The notes: generated by a model not told the origin, from the sequence alone. A stretch of DNA of 64,000 nt from JANSXG01 sp024743075 (GCA_042140185.1 CP159477.1:2604001-2668000), one strand, 5' to 3'; numbered from the stretch's first letter, positions 42,246 to 50,493 are shown. A program made the numbers and translations.

Positions 42246-43258
42246 GGCTGCGTCGCGCCGGCTGGGGGTAGGGCGATTTCGAAGGCGTCGGCGTGGATGG
42301 CGTTCATGCGTGCTCCGGCGATGAAGAGACGTTTGCGGAAAGAGTGTACGAAGCCGGGGTCGCCGCAGATGTAGATTCGCTGGGCCGGAAGGCCGGTCGT
42401 GCGCTCAAGCACGAGTTCATCGAGCTTGCCGATGCCATCGGGCGCGTCCGGATCGTCAGGATCTGCCTCCCCGTTGAGAGTGCAGAGGGTGACGCTGAAG
42501 CTCGGGTAGGCGGCTTCCAGAGCGCGGAGTTCGGACTGGAGGTAGAGGCCCTCCCGCTGCAGCGCACCGTGATAGAGGTGGATCGGGGCGCGGTGGCTGT
42601 GTGTGAGGGCGTCCCTGGCGATGCCGACGAGCGGGGCGAGCCCCGTACCGGTCCCGACGAGCAGGAGCGGCTCATCGGGATCGCCGAGATAGAAGCAGTC
42701 GCCGGCCGGGCCTCGGAGCTGAACGGTCGCACCGACTGGGCGGTCATCGCAGAGCCACGAGCTCATCCGTCCGCGCTCGATTCGCCGGACATGAATCTCT
42801 ATGTCGCCTTCAGCGCTCGGGAGGTTGGCGATGGAATAGCTGCGGGCAAGGCCGTCGTCGCGCAGGAGGGTGACAAACTGGCCGGGACGGTAGTCGCTGA
42901 ACTGTGCTGAGGCCGACGGTGCGAAGCGAACGCGGACGACCGTCGGGGAGAGGGTGTCTACGGCCGTGATCGTGGCATCGATAGAGCCGGCTTCGGCGTC
43001 CGGCGGGATGACGGCGAGGTTCTCGGTGGGTCGCGCGATGCACGCGAGGAAGTAGCCGCGCTGGGCGAGCGAGGCCTTGAGCCCCTTCTGTGAGCCGAGG
43101 GGTGGTGTGAAGCCCGATTCGGCTTTGACCAGACACGATTGGCAGACGCCGTTTCGGCAGGAACAGGGCAGGTCGATCCCCGACGCGAGTGCGGCGTCGA
43201 GGACCGTCTGACCCGGCTCGAGCGGGATCGGATTGCCTTCGTAAGTAAGGCGCGGCAT
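42236..43258 (-). CDS. 2Fe-2S ferredoxin/FAD/NAD reductase, NO-detoxification electron donor
   Basis: 340 residues. N-terminal plant-type 2Fe-2S domain with ligands C34, C39, C42 and C73 (CSCRNGVCQSC). Then an FNR-type FAD domain (LARSYSIANLP) and an NAD domain (LLVGTGTGLAPLVGIARDAL, IYICGDPGFVHSFRKRLF). The layout resembles Hmp reductase or phenol-hydroxylase-type reductases. Flanked by a truncated haemoglobin and an NsrR-type regulator, it probably reduces the haemoglobin for NO dioxygenation, a split version of flavohaemoglobin. The electron acceptor is inferred. Confidence 0.8.
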   Translation of the reverse strand: MPRLTYEGNPIPLEPGQTVLDAALASGIDLPCSCRNGVCQSCLVKAESGFTPPLGSQKGLKASLAQRGYFLACIARPTENLAVIPPDAEAGSIDATITAVDTLSPTVVRVRFAPSASAQFSDYRPGQFVTLLRDDGLARSYSIANLPSAEGDIEIHVRRIERGRMSSWLCDDRPVGATVQLRGPAGDCFYLGDPDEPLLLVGTGTGLAPLVGIARDALTHSHRAPIHLYHGALQREGLYLQSELRALEAAYPSFSVTLCTLNGEADPDDPDAPDGIGKLDELVLERTTGLPAQRIYICGDPGFVHSFRKRLFIAGARMNAIHADAFEIALPPAGATQPCA

Positions 43259-43312
43259 TTCGGGCCTATCGCTGGAGTAGAGATGGTGGCATGCGTCTCG
43301 CGAAAGCGCTCA

Positions 43313-43678
43313 TCAGCGGTTGAGAACCTCGTCTCGCACGGAGTTGGCGAGGTCGGCGACCTGCTGGACCTGCTCGGGGCTGGCGCCCATGTCGAGCAGG
43401 GTGCCTCCGAGGTGTTCGATGACAATGTCGACATGCTCATCGTTGAGGCCGCGAGCGACGAGGTGCTTGTGGCCCTCGCGCATGTCCTTGCCGGTGTAGT
43501 TGTTCGGGCCACCGGTGACCATGGTGAGGAAGCCGGCCTGCTTGGCCATCTGCTTGTCCATGTCGGTGTCGTCGAAGAAGTGGCTGACGCGATCGTCGAC
43601 GAGCATGCGCCGATAGAAGTTTTCGACGGCCTGATTGATTGCGGCTTCGCCGCCGAGCGATTCGTAGAGGGTGGGCAT
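43313..43678 (-). CDS. truncated haemoglobin (group I)
   Basis: 121 residues from the ATG at 43678, with a GGAGAAA site upstream. Typical truncated-globin layout: TLYESLGGEAAINQAVENFY with B10-type Tyr22, VSHFFDDTDMDKQ, and the proximal histidine near residue 70 in REGHKHL. It binds haem in the cytoplasm and probably oxidises NO to nitrate with the downstream reductase. First gene of the minus-strand operon. The NsrR-like palindrome lies 34 bases before its start. Confidence 0.88.
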   Translation of the reverse strand: MPTLYESLGGEAAINQAVENFYRRMLVDDRVSHFFDDTDMDKQMAKQAGFLTMVTGGPNNYTGKDMREGHKHLVARGLNDEHVDIVIEHLGGTLLDMGASPEQVQQVADLANSVRDEVLNR

Positions 43679-43711
43679 TGGATTTCTCCGGGTTGGGGTG
43701 TTGGCTGACTT

Positions 43712-43734
43712 AACTGGTATACAATTTACCTGTT
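43712..43734. promoter_or_regulatory. NsrR-geometry palindrome (candidate operator)
   Basis: AACTGGTA-TACAATT-TACCTGTT, 23 bp, with arms matching at 7 of 8 positions. The 11-1-11 layout equals that of NsrR/Rrf2 sites. On the minus strand TGGACA-17 bp-TAAATT is a possible promoter whose -10 lies inside the palindrome. Confidence 0.6.
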
Positions 43735-43899
43735 TAATCGGCCGTTGTCCACCCCCCCATCGACGAACCCCAAAAAGTTCTGCCAATCGGCGGGTGCGCC
43801 CTCTGCTTTCGTCGGCGTAGAACTATGGGCATCGAATACATTGGTGCCAGGACGCGAGTTCGCGGGCCGGCCGGACCGAGCCGCGGAAGGAGACGCAGG

Positions 43900-45357
43900 A
43901 TGTTCATGCGGATGGTCTACGACGAGAAACTTGCTCAGGCGGCGTACCTGATCGGCTGCCAGCGCACGGGCGAGGCGATCGTGATCGACCCCGAGCGGGA
44001 TGTGGACCGGTACATCGACATGGCCGCGGCGAACGACCTGCGGATCACGGCTGTTGCGGAGACGCACATCCACGCGGACTTCCTGTCCGGCGCGCGCGAG
44101 CTCGCCGAACGGGTCGGGGCGAAGGTGTATGTCTCCGACGAGGGAGATCAGGACTGGAAGTACCAGTGGCTGGACCAGAAAGTCGGCGGCGGGTCGTACG
44201 ACCACCAGTTGCTGCACGACGGGGACGTGTTCCTGATCGGCAAGATCGAGTTCCGCGCGATCCACACGCCGGGGCACACGCCCGAGCACCTGGTGTACAT
44301 GGTGACCGACCACGGGGGCGGGGCGACCGAGCCGATCGGCATCGCGACGGGCGATTTCGTGTTCGTCGGCGACCTGGGTCGTCCGGATCTGCTCGAGACC
44401 GCGGCGCGGCAGGCCGGGGCGATGGAGCCGTCGGCGCGCCGGCTCTACAAGACGGTGCACAAGCTCGATGATGTGCCGGACTTCGTGCAGGTCTGGCCGG
44501 GCCACGGCGCGGGCAGCGCCTGCGGCAAGGCGCTGGGCGCGGTGCCGATGAGCACGATCGGCTATGAGAAGCGGTTCAACCCTGCGATCCGGGCGGCGAC
44601 GAGCGAAGACGCGTTCGTGGACTTCATCCTGAGCGGGCAGCCCGAGCCGCCGATGTACTTCGCGACGATGAAGAAGCTCAACAAGGTTGGCCCGCCGGTA
44701 CTCGGAGGCGTGCCGCAGCCGAAGCGGATGGACGCGTCGGACCTGCGCTCGGTGGACGCGAAGTCAATGGCGATCGTGGACACGCGCGACTGGGCGAAGT
44801 TCCGGGACGGGCATGTGCCGGGTTCGCTGTCTTTTCCGCTGATCAAGTCTTTCAACACCGATGCGGGTTCGCTGATCGGTCCGGATGAGCGGATGATCCT
44901 GGTCATCGAGCCCGACCGGCTCGACGAGGCGGTTCGTGACCTGATCCGCATCGGCTTGGACCGGGTCGAAGGGTGGGTCGACGCATCGACGCTCGACGAG
45001 TACGAGGACGGATCGCACACGCTGGCGACGACACCGGAGGTGGAACCGGACGAGGCCTCGGATCTGATCGAATCGGGCGATGTCCGTGTGCTGGATGTCC
45101 GACGCAAGACGGAATACAACGAGGCGCACATCGACGGCGCGACGAACGTGGCGCACACGCGTCTGGCATCGCGTCTGGACGAGGTTCCTGAGGGGCGACT
45201 CCTGGTGCACTGTCGCAGCGGCGTGCGCTCGGCGCGGGCCTCGGCGTATCTGCAGCGCCGGGGGCACGAGGTGATCAATCTCAAGGGCGGCATTGTGGCC
45301 TGGCAGGACAAGCACGATGTGGTGAAGCCGTCGACGACGGCGGGAGCGGTCTCATGA
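43900..45357 (+). CDS. persulfide dioxygenase-like MBL-fold protein fused to rhodanese domains
   Basis: 485 residues from the ATG at 43900, with GGAAGGAGA just upstream. The N-terminal MBL domain is of ETHE1/persulfide dioxygenase type: ETHIHADFLSGAREL (H56, H58, D60), HTPGHTPEHLVY and VWPGHGAGSACGKALG. Two rhodanese-like domains follow. The first (VDTRDWAKFRDGHVPGS) lacks a catalytic Cys, while the last has VHCRSGVRSARASAYL. It would oxidise glutathione or other persulfides to sulfite, with the rhodanese handling sulfane sulfur. Its stop overlaps the next ATG. Confidence 0.88.
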   Translation: MFMRMVYDEKLAQAAYLIGCQRTGEAIVIDPERDVDRYIDMAAANDLRITAVAETHIHADFLSGARELAERVGAKVYVSDEGDQDWKYQWLDQKVGGGSYDHQLLHDGDVFLIGKIEFRAIHTPGHTPEHLVYMVTDHGGGATEPIGIATGDFVFVGDLGRPDLLETAARQAGAMEPSARRLYKTVHKLDDVPDFVQVWPGHGAGSACGKALGAVPMSTIGYEKRFNPAIRAATSEDAFVDFILSGQPEPPMYFATMKKLNKVGPPVLGGVPQPKRMDASDLRSVDAKSMAIVDTRDWAKFRDGHVPGSLSFPLIKSFNTDAGSLIGPDERMILVIEPDRLDEAVRDLIRIGLDRVEGWVDASTLDEYEDGSHTLATTPEVEPDEASDLIESGDVRVLDVRRKTEYNEAHIDGATNVAHTRLASRLDEVPEGRLLVHCRSGVRSARASAYLQRRGHEVINLKGGIVAWQDKHDVVKPSTTAGAVS

Positions 45358-45929
45358 GCACGGTGAGCGAAGCGAAAGCACGGGTGACGGATGTTTCGCC
45401 GTCGGAGCTGCGCCGTTGGCAACAGACGGGCGAAGCGGTGATCATCGATGTGCGTGAGCCGTTCGAATTCGGCGAGGAGCGCATCGACGGATCGGACCTG
45501 CACCCGCTGTCGGCGTTCGACGCCGCGGCGATCCGCGCGAAGTACGGGGACCGGAAACTGGTCTTTCAGTGCCGCTCGGGTCGGCGTTCGCTGGACGCCG
45601 CGGAGCGGTACGCCGGGTGCGGCGGGGTGCCCTACCACCTGGCCGGAGGCATCGAAGCCTGGAAGGCGCAGGGCCAGGCGGTGTACAAGCCGCAGGGCGC
45701 GCCGAAGATCGGTGTGATGCGTCAGGTGCAGATGACGGCGGGCTCGCTCGTGCTGGTCGGGGTGCTGCTGGGAGCGTTCGTGAGCCCGTGGTTTCTGATC
45801 CTGTCGGGTTTCGTCGGCGCTGGCCTGGTGTTCGCGGGCGCATCGGGCTGGTGCGGCATGGCGCTGCTGCTTGCGAAGATGCCGTGGAACAAGGGCGCCG
45901 CAAACTGCGGAACCAGTTGCTCGGCGTGA
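45354..45929 (+). CDS. rhodanese domain fused to DUF2892 membrane domain
   Basis: 191 residues, start overlapping the previous stop (ATGA). The rhodanese domain is residues 10-110 (AVIIDVREPFEFGEERIDGS; active-site Cys in VFQCRSGRRSLDAAERY). Then a two-helix DUF2892 hairpin (LVLVGVLLGAFVSPWFLILS, FVGAGLVFAGASGWCGM). The same domain pair as E. coli YgaP. It probably carries sulfane sulfur at the membrane, between the dioxygenase and the exporter. Confidence 0.88.
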   Translation: MSTVSEAKARVTDVSPSELRRWQQTGEAVIIDVREPFEFGEERIDGSDLHPLSAFDAAAIRAKYGDRKLVFQCRSGRRSLDAAERYAGCGGVPYHLAGGIEAWKAQGQAVYKPQGAPKIGVMRQVQMTAGSLVLVGVLLGAFVSPWFLILSGFVGAGLVFAGASGWCGMALLLAKMPWNKGAANCGTSCSA

Positions 45930-45973
45930 TGGCGTGATCCTTCGAGCGCTCCGGCGCGGGACGGGAGCGGATT

Positions 45974-46768
45974 GTGGTCGGAGCCATCGTCGGTGCACTT
46001 CTGATCGGGCTGTCGCTCGGGCTGCTCGGGTCGGGCGGCTCGATCCTGACGGTGCCGGTGCTGGCGTATGTGCTCGGGCGCCCGGAGAAACTCGCGATCG
46101 CGGAGTCGCTGGCGATCGTCGGAGCGATCGCGGCTGTCGGCGCGTTGCAGTACGCGATTGCCAAGCGTGTTGCGTGGCGCGTGCTGCTCCTGTTCGCACC
46201 GACGAGCATCGTCGGTGCGCTTGGAGGCGCGTGGATCGCCGGCTTCGTCGCCGGGGCGGTGCAGCTCCTGGTCTTCGGCTTGGTCATGCTCGGCGCATCG
46301 GTGATGATGTGGAGGCGGTCGCGCCCAAGCAGCGGCATGCGCGAGACAGAGTCAGCAAGGGATGCTGGACCTGCCAAACCGAAACTGCTGCCTCTGGCGC
46401 TGCAGGGCTTGATCGTCGGTCTGATGACGGGTTTCGTCGGCGTCGGCGGCGGGTTCCTGATCGTTCCCGCGCTGGTGCTGTTCTCAAAGCTGGATATGCA
46501 GCGTGCCGTCGGCACGAGTCTTGCGCTGATCACGATCAACGCCGCGTCGGCGTTCCTGGGCTACCAGCAGGAACTCGACCCGCAGACCCAGCCCTTGGAC
46601 TGGTCGACGATCGCCCTTTTCATCCCGATCGGAACGGTTGGGAGCATCGTGGGCAGGCGGCTGAACGAGAAGGTGAACCAGCGGGCGCTGAAGCGCGGGT
46701 TCTCGGTGTTCCTCGTTGTCATGGCGGTCCTGATCATTACAAGGGAAGCGCTTCGTCTGTCGTCCTGA
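45974..46768 (+). CDS. TauE/SafE (TSUP) family anion exporter
   Basis: 264 residues, GTG start 45974. Multi-helix membrane protein with the TSUP repeat signature: LLIGLSLGLLGSGGSILTVP in the first half and GLMTGFVGVGGGFLIVPALV in the second. In this setting sulfite or another organosulfonate made by the dioxygenase is the probable cargo. It is third gene of the sulfur operon; the metX leader promoter begins 51 bases after its stop. Confidence 0.88.
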   Translation: MVGAIVGALLIGLSLGLLGSGGSILTVPVLAYVLGRPEKLAIAESLAIVGAIAAVGALQYAIAKRVAWRVLLLFAPTSIVGALGGAWIAGFVAGAVQLLVFGLVMLGASVMMWRRSRPSSGMRETESARDAGPAKPKLLPLALQGLIVGLMTGFVGVGGGFLIVPALVLFSKLDMQRAVGTSLALITINAASAFLGYQQELDPQTQPLDWSTIALFIPIGTVGSIVGRRLNEKVNQRALKRGFSVFLVVMAVLIITREALRLSS

Positions 46769-46818
46769 ACGATCGCGTAACGAAAGTGCAAAGTTGGCAC
46801 CACCCGCGTGCCGATGAG

Positions 46819-46846
46819 TTGACAGCATCCGCCGGGGGTGTATAGT
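46819..46846 (+). promoter_or_regulatory. promoter of the Cys-leader/metX unit
   Basis: TTGACA (46819-46824), 16-bp spacer, TATAGT (46841-46846). The expected transcript start is about 46853, only some 20 bases before the leader ORF and about 305 before metX. Confidence 0.8.
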
Positions 46847-46873
46847 TCTGCCGCTGAACTGGAGAGTCGCTTC

Positions 46874-46969
46874 GTGAACAACTGCCTTCGCAAACCGTGC
46901 CCCATGAAACCCTGCATGCGAATGACATGCCCGGGCGGCGGTTGCGTGGAGAAACGGTGTCGAGCGTAG
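46874..46969 (+). CDS. 31-residue leader peptide with cysteine at every fifth position
   Basis: GTG start with an ideal GGAGAG (46861-46866) 7 bases upstream; stop TAG 46967-46969. Cysteines are at residues 4, 9, 14, 19, 24 and 29, exactly 15 bases apart. Methionines are at 1, 11, 15 and 17, so about a third of residues contain sulfur. The rest is basic (K, R) with P and G. It lies between a near-consensus promoter and a two-hairpin structure, upstream of a MetX-like gene. This is the layout of a ribosome-mediated attenuator sensing cysteinyl- (or methionyl-) tRNA. A functional Cys-rich peptide cannot be excluded. I know of no described family with this periodicity. Confidence 0.75.
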   Translation: MNNCLRKPCPMKPCMRMTCPGGGCVEKRCRA

Positions 46970-46984
46970 CGACCCTTCCACACT

Positions 46985-47004
46985 CTCAGTGAATCTGCAC
47001 TGAG
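46985..47004 (+). promoter_or_regulatory. leader hairpin 1
   Basis: A perfect 7-bp stem CTCAGTG/CACTGAG with loop AATCTG, 15 bases after the leader stop. Its 3' arm shares two bases with the terminator stem, so both cannot form completely. It may be a pause or anti-antiterminator hairpin. Confidence 0.55.
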
Positions 47005-47052
47005 CACCACCGACCCGGGCACATCCGATCGGTGGTGCTTGTCGTTTTGGGA
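47003..47052 (+). terminator. attenuator terminator upstream of metX
   Basis: A perfect 11-bp stem AGCACCACCGA/TCGGTGGTGCT (47003-47013 with 47029-47039), followed by TGTCGTTTTGGGA. The tail is identical to that after the tRNA-Ile terminator at 28680. An alternative pairing of CGGTTGC (46939-46945, spanning Cys codon 24) with the 5' arm of the stem could form an antiterminator. Confidence 0.7.
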
Positions 47053-47157
47053 CACATCCTTCCGACTCCGCCGCCGACGCACCTGCCCCTGACCTTTCTT
47101 CCGACGACCAACGCCGGCGAAGCGATCCCGCGCGCACGGCATGACTGTGAGCACGAC

Positions 47158-48404
47158 ATGACAACCTTGACCAACCATTGGACCAACAACTCGACGACCA
47201 CCGATCGCGCCCGTTTCCGTGGCGGGCTACAGTTCCGCTTCGGGCATGACGGGGACGACTCCGCCCGCGGGCATCGCGTAAGCGAGGCGGCGCAAAGACT
47301 TCGCGTTGCGTCGCCGGATCAGCCGCTGCTGCTCGAATCGGGCGTCGTGCTCGACGAGGTGGATGTGGCCTTCGAGACGATCGGGCGCCTGAACGCCCGG
47401 GGAGACAACGCCGTGCTGGTGTGCCATCCGCTGACCGCCGATGCGCACGCCGCCCGACGCTGGCGTGGAGATCGGCCGGGCTGGTGGGAGGCCATGATCG
47501 GCGCGGGGCTGCCGATCGACCCGTCGCGTCATTTCGTGATCAGCGCGAACGTGCTCGGCGGGTGCTTCGGGACGACCGGACCGACCTCGATCGATCCGAG
47601 CACGGGCGAACCCTGGGGCCCCCGCTTCCCGGTCGTGACGGTCGGTGACATGGTGCGTGTGCAGCGGCGTCTGTTGGACGCTCTGGGTATCGAGAAGCCG
47701 ATCGGCGTGGTCGGCGGTGGGCTGGGTGCGCTGATCGCGCTGGAATGGACCATCCGAGAGCCGGAACGCGTCGGCAGGGCGCTGGTGCTGGGAGCGGCGC
47801 CGAGACACAACGCGCAGGCCCTCGCGCTGGGCTCGCTGGCGCAACGCGCGGTTCGGGCGGACGGCGACTTCCGCTCCGGCTGGTACAGCGCGGAGCGGCG
47901 CCCGGTCGAAGGCCTCTCGATCGGCGCGGGCTGCTGCACTCGAGCGAGCGTTCGGCAGCGCTGCTCGAACGGCGCTTTGGGCGCTCGCGCCGGGATGAGG
48001 CGCGTTCTCGCTTCACGCTGGAGCACGACCACAGCGTGGAGTGGTACCTCGATTCGACGGGCGCTCGCTTCGCCGATCGTTTCGATGCGAACTCGCTGCT
48101 CCGCCTGAGCAAGGCCGCCGACCTGTACGACGCGGGGGCGGGACGCGGCGGCCTGGTCGAGGCGCTGCGGCGCGTGCGAGCGAGGACTCTGTTCGTCGGG
48201 TTCAGCAGCGACGGCGTGCACCTGCCGGGGCAGACGCTCGAACTGCATCACGCGGCGCTGGAAGCCGGCGTCGACAGCCGGGCCCACCTGCTGGAGACGG
48301 ATGAGGGACACGAGGCGTTCCTGACCCCGGGCGCGGAACTGCGCCGGATCGCGGACCGGTTCCTGTCGGGCGCACCGAACGAAGAGGAGGGGAGAGAGGG
48401 CTGA
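47158..48404 (+). CDS. metX: MetX-like homoserine O-acyltransferase homologue lacking the nucleophile serine (one frameshift)
   Basis: Alpha/beta-hydrolase of the MetX (homoserine O-acetyl/succinyltransferase) family: DAVLVCHPLTADAHAA-type strand, NVLGGCFGTTGPTSIDPSTG, FPVVTVGDMVRVQRRLLDAL, then the nucleophile elbow. The elbow reads VVGGGLGALIALEW, with Gly188 (GGG, 47719-47721) where the catalytic Ser normally sits (GGSxGG). The Asp (FSSDGVHLPGQ) and His (DEGHEAFLTPG) of the triad remain. The frame breaks at about 47930 and continues LLHSSERSAALLERRFGRS to 48404. It is either a diverged or inactive paralogue or a variant enzyme. The start ATG 47158 overlaps the TGA of a 6-codon mini-ORF (47141-47161). 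Confidence 0.75.
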
Positions 48405-48531
48405 GGCGAGCGGGCATCGCAGCGCGATCGGCCCTCCCGGTCGCGCGCCCGTGATCGCCAGGCCGGTCCGAAGCCCGGGCGCGGGTCGCGAGTGATGGCG
48501 CGATCCGCGTTCGGGCGGAGGACGAGCGGTT

Positions 48532-49449
48532 CTACTTCTTCGAGCGCGTCGGACGCGGTTGAAAGATCGCGCTGGCGTGCTGGGTCGGCTCGTCCCGCTT
48601 CACGCGGACGCAGCCGATCTCGGTGATGCGTTCCCAGGCCGACTCGGCGTTCTGCTTCGAGAATTCGGTGCCGATGAAGCGGCGGTCGAGTTCGCGGGCG
48701 ACGACGGGCGTGGTTCCGGAACCGACGAAGGGGTCCATGACCAGGTCGCCCTCGCGTGAGCAGGCCCGGATGACGCGCTCGAGGTAGACCTCGGGGATCT
48801 GGTTGTCGTGGTAGTGGCGGCGTTCGGCGTTGTTGCCTTGGATGCGCCCCCAGTGCTTGCCGTACCACACGTCCATCGGCACGCGCTTGCCGGCGGTTCC
48901 GGCCTTCTTGTTGTGGGTGCGCGGGTCGAAGTAGGTCGTGGCGCGATCGGAAGCCTCGAGGATCTCGTCGGCGTGCCACTGGCGATGCTCGGGGTTCTTG
49001 CAGAAATACAGCGCGTGGACCTTGCTGTTGATGAAGCGTCCGGTCGTGTTCTGGCCGAAGCGGTAGTGCCAGATGCACCAGTTCACCATCGCCAGGCCGC
49101 GGCCTTTGAGGTGCATGACGATCTCGGCGGCGGAGTCGTCGGGGATGTTCACCCAGATCGATCCGCTCGGCTTCAGCGCCCCGATGCACAGGTCCAGCCA
49201 GTCTCGCGTGAACCGCAGGTAGTCCTCGCGCGGCATGGAATCCTTCCACTCGTCGTACGCGCGGTTCCAGTTGAAAGGCGGGTTGGCGAAAATGAGGTCC
49301 ACCTCCCCCGCTGCGACTTCGGGGATGCGTGGCAGGACTTCGCGACAGTCGCCGACGTAGACGCGGGTATCGGGATTCTTGGCCTGATAGGTCGGCTTCA
49401 GCGCCTTGGGCGTACCGGACTTCTTCGGTTTTCGTTCCACGGTGCTCAT
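48532..49449 (-). CDS. DNA N4/N6 methyltransferase (orphan)
   Basis: 305 residues. Motif IV is VDLIFANPPFNW (residues 56-59 NPPF), and the SAM motif DPFVGSGTTPVVARELDRRF lies near residue 240. The catalytic motif thus precedes the SAM motif, as in beta-class enzymes, with a target-recognition stretch between (HADEILEASDRATTYFDPRT). No restriction gene is adjacent, so it is probably a stand-alone chromosomal methylase like CcrM-type enzymes. Target sequence unknown. Confidence 0.85.
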   Translation of the reverse strand: MSTVERKPKKSGTPKALKPTYQAKNPDTRVYVGDCREVLPRIPEVAAGEVDLIFANPPFNWNRAYDEWKDSMPREDYLRFTRDWLDLCIGALKPSGSIWVNIPDDSAAEIVMHLKGRGLAMVNWCIWHYRFGQNTTGRFINSKVHALYFCKNPEHRQWHADEILEASDRATTYFDPRTHNKKAGTAGKRVPMDVWYGKHWGRIQGNNAERRHYHDNQIPEVYLERVIRACSREGDLVMDPFVGSGTTPVVARELDRRFIGTEFSKQNAESAWERITEIGCVRVKRDEPTQHASAIFQPRPTRSKK

Positions 49450-49461
49450 ACGCTCGCTCGG

Positions 49462-50109
49462 TTACTGGGTGCCGTACATGCGATCACCGGCATCACCGAG
49501 ACCGGGAAGAATGAAGCCCTGATCGTTGAGGCGATCGTCCAGTGCGCCGGCGTAGATCGGGACCTTGGGGAACTCGTCGCTGAAGCGGGTGACGCCCTCG
49601 GGAGCCGCGACAAGGCAGAGGAAACGAACGTCCTTGGCGCCCTGATCAAAGAGCATCTGCGCGGCCTTGGCCGCCGAGCCGCCGGTGGCGAGCATCGGGT
49701 CCACGAGTATGACCGGTCCCGCGTCGAGATCGCGCGGGAGTTTGGACAGGTACTGCGTCGGGAGCAGGGTTTTCTCATCACGGAACAGCCCGATGTGCCC
49801 GACGCGGGCCTCGGGCATGACGTCGAGCACGCCCTCGGCCATGCCGAGCCCGGCCCGGAGGACCGGGCAGACGGTGATTGACGCGGTGATCTTCGTGCCC
49901 CGGTGCCGGCCCATCGGCGTCTCGATCTCGATCTGCTCGGCGGGAAATGTCCGGGTCACCTCGTAGACCATCAGCCCGGCGATCTGAGCGATGAGGGCCC
50001 GGAATGCCCGGAAGCTGGTCTGGCGATCGCGCAGGTAGGTCAGTTTGTGCTGGATCAGCGGGTGATCGAAGACCTGGAGCGTCGGGAACTGGGGGTGCGG
50101 CGTGGGCAT
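49462..50109 (-). CDS. upp: uracil phosphoribosyltransferase
   Basis: 215 residues from the ATG at 50109, normal for Upp. Converts uracil and PRPP to UMP in pyrimidine salvage. Motifs: HPLIQHKLTYLRDRQTSFRA at the N-terminus, VCPVLRAGLGMAEGVLDVMP, the PRPP loop VILVDPMLATGGSAAKA, and AAPEGVTRFSDEFP. The open frame continues upstream to 50283, but family similarity begins at this Met. Confidence 0.95.
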   Translation of the reverse strand: MPTPHPQFPTLQVFDHPLIQHKLTYLRDRQTSFRAFRALIAQIAGLMVYEVTRTFPAEQIEIETPMGRHRGTKITASITVCPVLRAGLGMAEGVLDVMPEARVGHIGLFRDEKTLLPTQYLSKLPRDLDAGPVILVDPMLATGGSAAKAAQMLFDQGAKDVRFLCLVAAPEGVTRFSDEFPKVPIYAGALDDRLNDQGFILPGLGDAGDRMYGTQ

Positions 50110-50295
50110 CTTGGGGCACAGGGTATAGCAAGGCGTGACGTTGCGCCACGCCCACGGAATCCTCCCTCTCAGCCAGAGAACGGCGGTTTCGGGAGCTGGA
50201 CTGGCCCCGCCGCTTGACGCAACCGATGAAGGCGGTACGCTGTGTGGCCCGACGCGTCCGGAAGCGGGCGTTTTGGGCGACAATCAGCTATCAAT

Positions 50296-50368
<73 letters not shown>

Positions 50369-50395
50369 CTTTGAGAAACTGGCTCGCAAGAGCAA

Positions 50396-50421
50396 AAAGC
50401 CCGAGAACATCGGGGTTTTTT
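50396..50421. terminator. bidirectional terminator between tRNA-Ala and the integrase
   Basis: AAAGCCCGA-GAACA-TCGGGGTTTTTT: stem CCCGA/TCGGG flanked by A and T runs, able to end both the tRNA transcript and the integrase transcript. Confidence 0.65.
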
Positions 50422-50493
50422 CGTGCTCCGAGTTTTCTGAGGCGGAATTCGAGTTGCACCCAGATGCACCGAAATACCCTCGAACTGCACCTG

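Noticed and set aside
46874..46969. RiPP precursor (six-Cys SCIFF-like peptide)
   Set aside because: Six Cys in a short peptide fits superficially, but no radical-SAM maturase, protease or exporter of that type is adjacent, and the promoter-leader-terminator layout points to attenuation.
46847..47157. SAM riboswitch upstream of the MetX-like gene
   Set aside because: No recognisable SAM-I or SAM-II core; the space is filled by the leader ORF and two simple hairpins.
48532..49449. DNA methyltransferase as part of the restriction island
   Set aside because: It lies left of tRNA-Ala, with upp between, and in core-like composition; it is more likely a stand-alone chromosomal methylase.
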